Position numbers and translations under genes: made by a program. A stretch of 64,000 bases of DNA, taken from contig CP091241.1 in NCBI GenBank assembly GCA_027627685.1, positions 2,790,396 through 2,854,395 of the forward strand, given 5' to 3'. Each line of letters begins with the position of its first letter. Positions within the stretch are counted from its first letter, which is position 1. The notes under the pieces are model-generated. The model made no database searches. It saw nothing but the letters and a program-made list of their open reading frames with translations, and was not told the DNA's origin. Origin of the DNA: Hyphomonadaceae bacterium ML37 (GTDB lineage: Bacteria; Pseudomonadota; Alphaproteobacteria; Caulobacterales; Maricaulaceae). Shown piece after piece: positions 60,503 to 64,000 of the stretch.

Positions 60503-61150
60503 CTACAGATACAATCCCGTCAAAGCCCGGCAGTCGGCGAAGGCGTCATATATACGCTGGCGTTGTTGCGCAGTGACCTCTTCGGGCCGGGCCAGGACAG
60601 GCGTGCGGTAATCGGCCTTGGCGCGCGCGGTCAGACCGAACCCGGCCAGGCCCAGCGCGCCCAGCAGAGCGGGCAGGTCCTGGTCAAGGCGCTCATACGC
60701 GATCACATGATCGGCGCGGCGGCGCCAGCGCCCGGTCTGACGGTCACGCGTGGCGTAGCGCGCCGTGTCGACCGGGAAGGCGCCCGCCTCGCAATAAGCC
60801 GCCCAGTCACGCTGATAAGCCCCGTCCGGGTTGTGGTAGGACGAGTTGCGCTTCATGTGAAAATGACTGAGGCATTTGTCCACCGGCTCGCGCTCGACGC
60901 AGATCACGGCCATGCCTGCGAACGCGTCCGCGCCGATGAAGTCGCTGATCTCGCTTGCGCTGGCGTGCGCGGACAATGTGCGTTCGCCGTTCACATGATG
61001 GCGCGGCTCATGCCCCTCAACCGCCGGCTTCACCGGTGTGACGATGGCGTCGGGGCCCAGGCGCCGGGCCAGATCGATCTCGATGCTGGTTCCGGCGGTC
61101 TTCTGCGTCTTGATGAAGACGAACCGGTGCTGGAAGCTGATCACGGCCAT
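60503..61150 (-). CDS. Sulfotransferase family protein
   Basis: 215-residue P-loop sulfotransferase-like protein. The 5'-phosphosulfate-binding loop is FVFIKTQKTAGTSIEIDLARRL (residues about 8-29), where TQKTAGTSIE parallels the GxxKxGTT/S motif; VICVEREPVDKCLSHFHMKRN (about 85-105) corresponds to the 3'-phosphate site. These match HNK-1/carbohydrate sulfotransferase-like proteins of bacteria, which use PAPS to sulfate glycans. The ATG at 61150 was chosen because the fold begins there. It ends eight bases from lptD and is divergent from the FkbM gene, 142 bases apart. Confidence 0.78.
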   Translation of the reverse strand: MAVISFQHRFVFIKTQKTAGTSIEIDLARRLGPDAIVTPVKPAVEGHEPRHHVNGERTLSAHASASEISDFIGADAFAGMAVICVEREPVDKCLSHFHMKRNSSYHNPDGAYQRDWAAYCEAGAFPVDTARYATRDRQTGRWRRRADHVIAYERLDQDLPALLGALGLAGFGLTARAKADYRTPVLARPEEVTAQQRQRIYDAFADCRALTGLYL

Positions 61151-61292
61151 GGGGCCTGCCTGTCTGTGCCGCTGCGCGCCCGTACATCGATAGGACGCCG
61201 GCGCCGGGATGCGCAAGGCGCAGATTCCGCCTTGCGCGCAGGTGCAGCACGGCGTTGTATGCGCCCGAATTTCAAACGCAGAGGATTTTGCC

Positions 61293-62003
61293 ATGCCGCG
61301 CCGCGCGCCGTTGAAGCAGGAGGCCCTGGCCATGCTGGTCGGCCGCGGCGTGCCGGTGGGCTGCGTCCTGGATGTCGGCGCCCTGAACGGCACGCCGGAG
61401 CTCATTCGCGCCTACCCTGACGCGCCTCACATCCTGTTCGAGCCGGTGTCCGAGCTGCACGGCGCCATCGCCGCCACCTACCGCACCCTCGCCCACCAGA
61501 TCGTCATTGCCGCCGTGAGTGACGCCGAAGGCGAGGTCGAGCTGGAGATTCACACCCGCCCCGACACCGGCGCGCTGACCCATGCCGGCATGGTGTCAGG
61601 CGGCGCCCAGCGCGGCGGCGCGGTGCGGACGGTCAAGGCGATCACCCTGGACGGGTTTCTGGCCGGACGTGATCTGCCTGAACCTTTCCTGCTCAAGATC
61701 GATATTGACGGCCATGAGATGAAGGTGCTCGCCGGCGCGCGCGAAACCCTGCCGCGCTGCTCGGTGGTGATCATCGAATGCACTGTGGACACGCTGCCCG
61801 AGCGCGCGGCCGCGGTGCGCGATGCGGGCTTCCGCCTCTTCGACCTGGCCGAGCCGTGCTATTATGATGGCGCTCTGTGGCAATGCGACGCCGTGTTCCT
61901 GCGCGAGGACCTGCACCGCGAGCACTTCGCGCGCATTGACGGCGAGGCCGACCCCGATCTCTACCAGACCTTCCGCAAGGGCAACTGGTCGCTGTTCGGC
62001 TGA
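61293..62003 (+). CDS. FkbM-family methyltransferase
   Basis: 236-residue SAM-dependent methyltransferase. CVLDVGALNGTPELIRAYP (about residues 22-40) is the SAM loop, HILFEPVSELHGAI the second, and LLKIDIDGHEMKVLAGARETL (about 134-154) the FkbM signature. FkbM enzymes often methylate sugar hydroxyl groups in polysaccharides. GAGGA lies about 9 bases before the ATG at 61293. It is divergent from the sulfotransferase gene, and the two may decorate the same glycan. The C-terminal extension (EHFARIDGEADPDLYQTFRKGNW) is beyond the core fold. Confidence 0.85.
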   Translation: MPRRAPLKQEALAMLVGRGVPVGCVLDVGALNGTPELIRAYPDAPHILFEPVSELHGAIAATYRTLAHQIVIAAVSDAEGEVELEIHTRPDTGALTHAGMVSGGAQRGGAVRTVKAITLDGFLAGRDLPEPFLLKIDIDGHEMKVLAGARETLPRCSVVIIECTVDTLPERAAAVRDAGFRLFDLAEPCYYDGALWQCDAVFLREDLHREHFARIDGEADPDLYQTFRKGNWSLFG

Positions 62004-62017
62004 ACGCGACGCTTCAG

Positions 62018-62410
62018 TCAGCTCAGGAGCCAGGCCCGCGCCTCGACATCGCTGTCGAATGCGCGCACCCGCACCGCATACGGAAAGGTCACGGTCTCGA
62101 TCACATCGAGAATCTCGTCGCGGCCGCGCACGCTGACAAAGGCGCAGCGCCTGATCCTGAGCTCCTCCAGCACCGCCGACATCGGCTCGACCAGCTGTCC
62201 TGGCGGGTAGCCGGGCGAGGAGTTTCGCGCATCGATCATCATGGCCCGCACGCTGCGGCCATCGGCCAGGCGGTCGGCCTCGGCCTGGGCCTGCTTGAGG
62301 TCGTCCTGGGTCACCACGCCTTCACACAGAAAGCTGATCAGCCCGACATCCGGTTCGAAGCGGATGTCGATAGCGGCCTTGTCCTGGCGCGAAAGACGGA
62401 ATTTCAGCAT
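62018..62410 (-). CDS. STAS/SpoIIAA-like small protein
   Basis: 130-residue soluble protein with a STAS-like alternating pattern: IDIRFEPDVGLISFLCEGVVTQDDL, AMMIDARNSSPGYPPGQLVE, AFVSVRGRDEILDVIETVTFP. SpoIIAA-like proteins of this type are seen in many alphaproteobacteria, but I am not certain of the family. If STAS, the NSS at about residue 63 could be the phosphorylated region, though this is a guess. It is convergent with the FkbM gene and divergent from rnd. Confidence 0.6.
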   Translation of the reverse strand: MLKFRLSRQDKAAIDIRFEPDVGLISFLCEGVVTQDDLKQAQAEADRLADGRSVRAMMIDARNSSPGYPPGQLVEPMSAVLEELRIRRCAFVSVRGRDEILDVIETVTFPYAVRVRAFDSDVEARAWLLS

Positions 62411-62616
62411 CTGGGCCTGCCCGGTCGGCGTGTGACGTCACGGACGCCGGGGCTGGGATCCCCGCATCCTATAACCTTGCCATGGCCCATAACGGGCCCG
62501 ATCAGCAACTCCGCGCGCGCAAGTCCGCCTTGCACCAGCGTGTGCATTGACGCGCCGGACGGAAGGTCCGATACCCATGACGACATCCTATCACACAAGC
62601 GCGTACAGGCGAAGAC

Positions 62617-63231
62617 ATGGCGATTCACTTTCACCGGGGCGATCTGCCGGACGGGCTCGAATTCGGCCCGCGCGTGGCGGTGGATACCGAAACCCAGGGC
62701 CTGTCGTTGACGCGTGACCGCGTCTGCCTGGTCCAGCTTTCGGCCGGTGATGGCGACGCCCACATTGTCCAGCTGACGCGCTCCGGCGAAGACTGCCCGA
62801 ACCTGAAGTCCCTGCTCGCCGACCGCAGCGTGGAGAAAATCTTCCACTTCGCCCGGTTTGACGTCGCCATGCTGCTGCGTGATCTGGGCGTGGAGACCGG
62901 GCCGGTGTTCTGCACCAAGATCGCCTCGAAACTCACGCGCACCTATACAGACCGTCACGGGCTGAAGGACGTGGTGCGCGAGATCGCCGGCATCGAACTG
63001 TCCAAGCAGCAGCAGAGCTCTGACTGGGCCGCGCCGGAGCTCAGCGCCGCCCAGCTGGAATACGCGGCCTCTGACGTTCTCTACCTGCATCAGGTGCGCG
63101 ACGGTCTCTCCGCGATGCTGGAGCGCGAGGGACGCACCGACCTGGCGCGGGCCTGCTTTGATTTCCTGCCTGCCCGTGCGCGTCTGGATCTCGGCGGCTG
63201 GCCTGAAATCGACATTTTCTCCCATTCATGA
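62617..63231 (+). CDS. rnd: RNase D-like 3'-5' exonuclease
   Basis: 204-residue DEDD-type exonuclease, the catalytic domain alone, as is usual in alphaproteobacteria (E. coli RNase D is about 375 residues with HRDC domains). The first metal motif is VAVDTETQGLSLTRD (about residues 20-34), then FHFARFDVAML (about 78-88) and SDWAAPELSAAQLEYAASDVLYL (about 131-153), giving the full DEDDy set. It trims 3' ends of structured RNAs. It lies 37 bases upstream of lptC, an arrangement common in this class. Confidence 0.9.
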   Translation: MAIHFHRGDLPDGLEFGPRVAVDTETQGLSLTRDRVCLVQLSAGDGDAHIVQLTRSGEDCPNLKSLLADRSVEKIFHFARFDVAMLLRDLGVETGPVFCTKIASKLTRTYTDRHGLKDVVREIAGIELSKQQQSSDWAAPELSAAQLEYAASDVLYLHQVRDGLSAMLEREGRTDLARACFDFLPARARLDLGGWPEIDIFSHS

Positions 63232-63268
63232 TGGCTCAGCCCCTCCAGCCCGGCCGGGAGACACCTGA

Positions 63269-63946
63269 ATGAACGCCGCCGCCCTTGCGCGCGACAGCCT
63301 GATCGGGGAACGCCGTGCGCGCTCGCTGACCAGTGCGCGCGCGCGTTCGGGGCGGGTGCGGATTCTGCGCGCCGTTCTGCTGGCCGCCATGGTGCTGGTG
63401 GCGGGCAATGTCGTGTTTCAGATATTCACCTCCGGCGCGTCCGGCCCGGCCGAGCCCGCCTTCACGCCGGCCGGCGACGCCGAGCGCATCACCAATCCGC
63501 GCTTCACGGGCCGCGACCGCGGCGGCACGCCCTTCGTGGTCACCGCCGACGCCGCCGTGCGCCGTCTGGGCGGCGTGTCCCCGCTCACCGATCTGGAGCG
63601 CCCGGCGCTGGACTATGCCTGGATCGAGGGTCTGCGCGACGCCTCTCAGGCTTTGGCCGAAAGCGGCGTGTTCGACGAGGCCGGTCAGATGCTCACCTTG
63701 CGCACCGATGTGCGGTTCGCCACGCCCGCCGGGTACCGGTTCGAGGCGCCGTCAGCGCGCATCAGCCTGCGCGACGGCACGGTGAGCGGAGAGGAAGGCG
63801 TTTCCGGCGAAGCGCCATGGGGCGCTGTGCGCGCCGATTCGTTCGAGGTGCAAGACGGCGCCAACCGGGTTATCCTCAGCGGCGATGTGCGCACCCGCAT
63901 CTATCCTGACGGCAGGCCGTCAGATGATCAGGAGACCAGACCATGA
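63269..63946 (+). CDS. lptC: LPS export ABC transporter periplasmic protein LptC
   Basis: 225-residue inner-membrane-anchored protein. A helix at about residues 31-53 (ILRAVLLAAMVLVAGNVVFQIF) is followed by a beta-jellyroll with RITNPRFTGRDRGGTPFVVTADAAV and FDEAGQMLTLRTDVRF, the LptC pattern, though weakly conserved. It passes LPS from the LptBFG complex to LptA. Its last four bases overlap the lptA start (ATGA). The position between rnd and lptA is as expected in this class. Confidence 0.86.
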   Translation: MNAAALARDSLIGERRARSLTSARARSGRVRILRAVLLAAMVLVAGNVVFQIFTSGASGPAEPAFTPAGDAERITNPRFTGRDRGGTPFVVTADAAVRRLGGVSPLTDLERPALDYAWIEGLRDASQALAESGVFDEAGQMLTLRTDVRFATPAGYRFEAPSARISLRDGTVSGEEGVSGEAPWGAVRADSFEVQDGANRVILSGDVRTRIYPDGRPSDDQETRP

Positions 63947-64000
63947 TCCGCCCTTTGCTCTGCGCCGCCCTCCTCTGCGCCGCCCCTCATGCCGCGGCCT
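63943..64000 (+). CDS. lptA: LptA start (partial, 3' end outside window)
   Basis: Nineteen codons visible, MIRPLLCAALLCAAPHAAA, a signal peptide. The start overlaps the lptC stop, and LptA follows LptC in related genomes; identification rests on position, since the mature protein lies beyond the window. Confidence 0.7.
   Translation, partial: MIRPLLCAALLCAAPHAAA

Noticed and set aside
1-64000. tRNA, rRNA, CRISPR arrays, insertion sequences or prophage
   Set aside because: No T-loop-like GGTTCGA-context cloverleaf, no spaced repeats and no transposase or integrase frame was noticed.

Overview
The window is high-GC, densely packed chromosomal DNA from an alphaproteobacterium, most likely a marine stalked or dimorphic member of the Maricaulales/Hyphomonadaceae (Maricaulis/Oceanicaulis-like). 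This rests on protein content: a CtrA-pathway phosphotransferase (ChpT) beside a che operon, SapC, a ZnuD-type TonB receptor, RNase D-LptC-LptA order and DgcN/DgcA. No rRNA, tRNA, CRISPR array or complete mobile element was seen.

Layout. 1-7.9 kb: fabA (cut by the window edge), SH3 and metallo-beta-lactamase-fold proteins, serA, an envelope-sugar operon (O-antigen-ligase-like, phosphatase, kdsB), yebC and cmk. 7.9-16 kb: Sel1 protein, thiE, phhA, an iron-type alcohol dehydrogenase, an AT-rich foreign-looking HEPN-like gene between short direct repeats, a DUF2975/HTH pair and the dgcA-dgcN D-glutamate module. 16-26.3 kb: a glycan region with a WbpE-like aminotransferase, glmS, a GT2 gene, a GT2-DUF115 fusion, and a convergent five-gene operon (GT2, CMP-sugar synthetase-like, 2-hydroxyacid dehydrogenase, SDR, SMP-30 lactonase). 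26.5-33.6 kb: lipoproteins, an SdpR/SdpI pair sharing a palindromic operator with a hydrolase gene, an animal-type glutaminase, argG and an M23 peptidase. 34-40.4 kb: chpT and cheA-W-Y-B-R. 40.4-48.4 kb: thioesterase, zur divergent from znuD, a receptor remnant, a frameshifted sapC, and a DsbD-like plus redoxin pair. 48.5-55.6 kb: S9 peptidase, acs, a structured-RNA candidate and a second DUF2975/HTH module with a 38-residue membrane ORF. 55.6-64 kb: rdgB, hemW, ymdB, lptD, a convergent sulfotransferase/FkbM pair, rnd, lptC and the start of lptA.

The strongest theme is cell-surface construction: Kdo activation (kdsB), LPS export (lptD, lptC, lptA), O-antigen ligation, hexosamine supply (glmS) and a glycan cluster. 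The five-gene operon at 22.1-26.3 kb is the best candidate for an undescribed system. Its enzymes could in principle oxidise an aldose to a lactone, open it, oxidise C2 and activate the resulting 2-ulosonic acid with CTP, without a PEP-condensing synthase. This is a hypothesis from gene content only; a more conventional nonulosonate pathway with missing genes elsewhere remains possible.

Gene packing is tight: many ATGA or TGATG start/stop overlaps, and three convergent pairs whose stop codons overlap. Many long open frames opposite real genes are GC-driven shadows and are left out.
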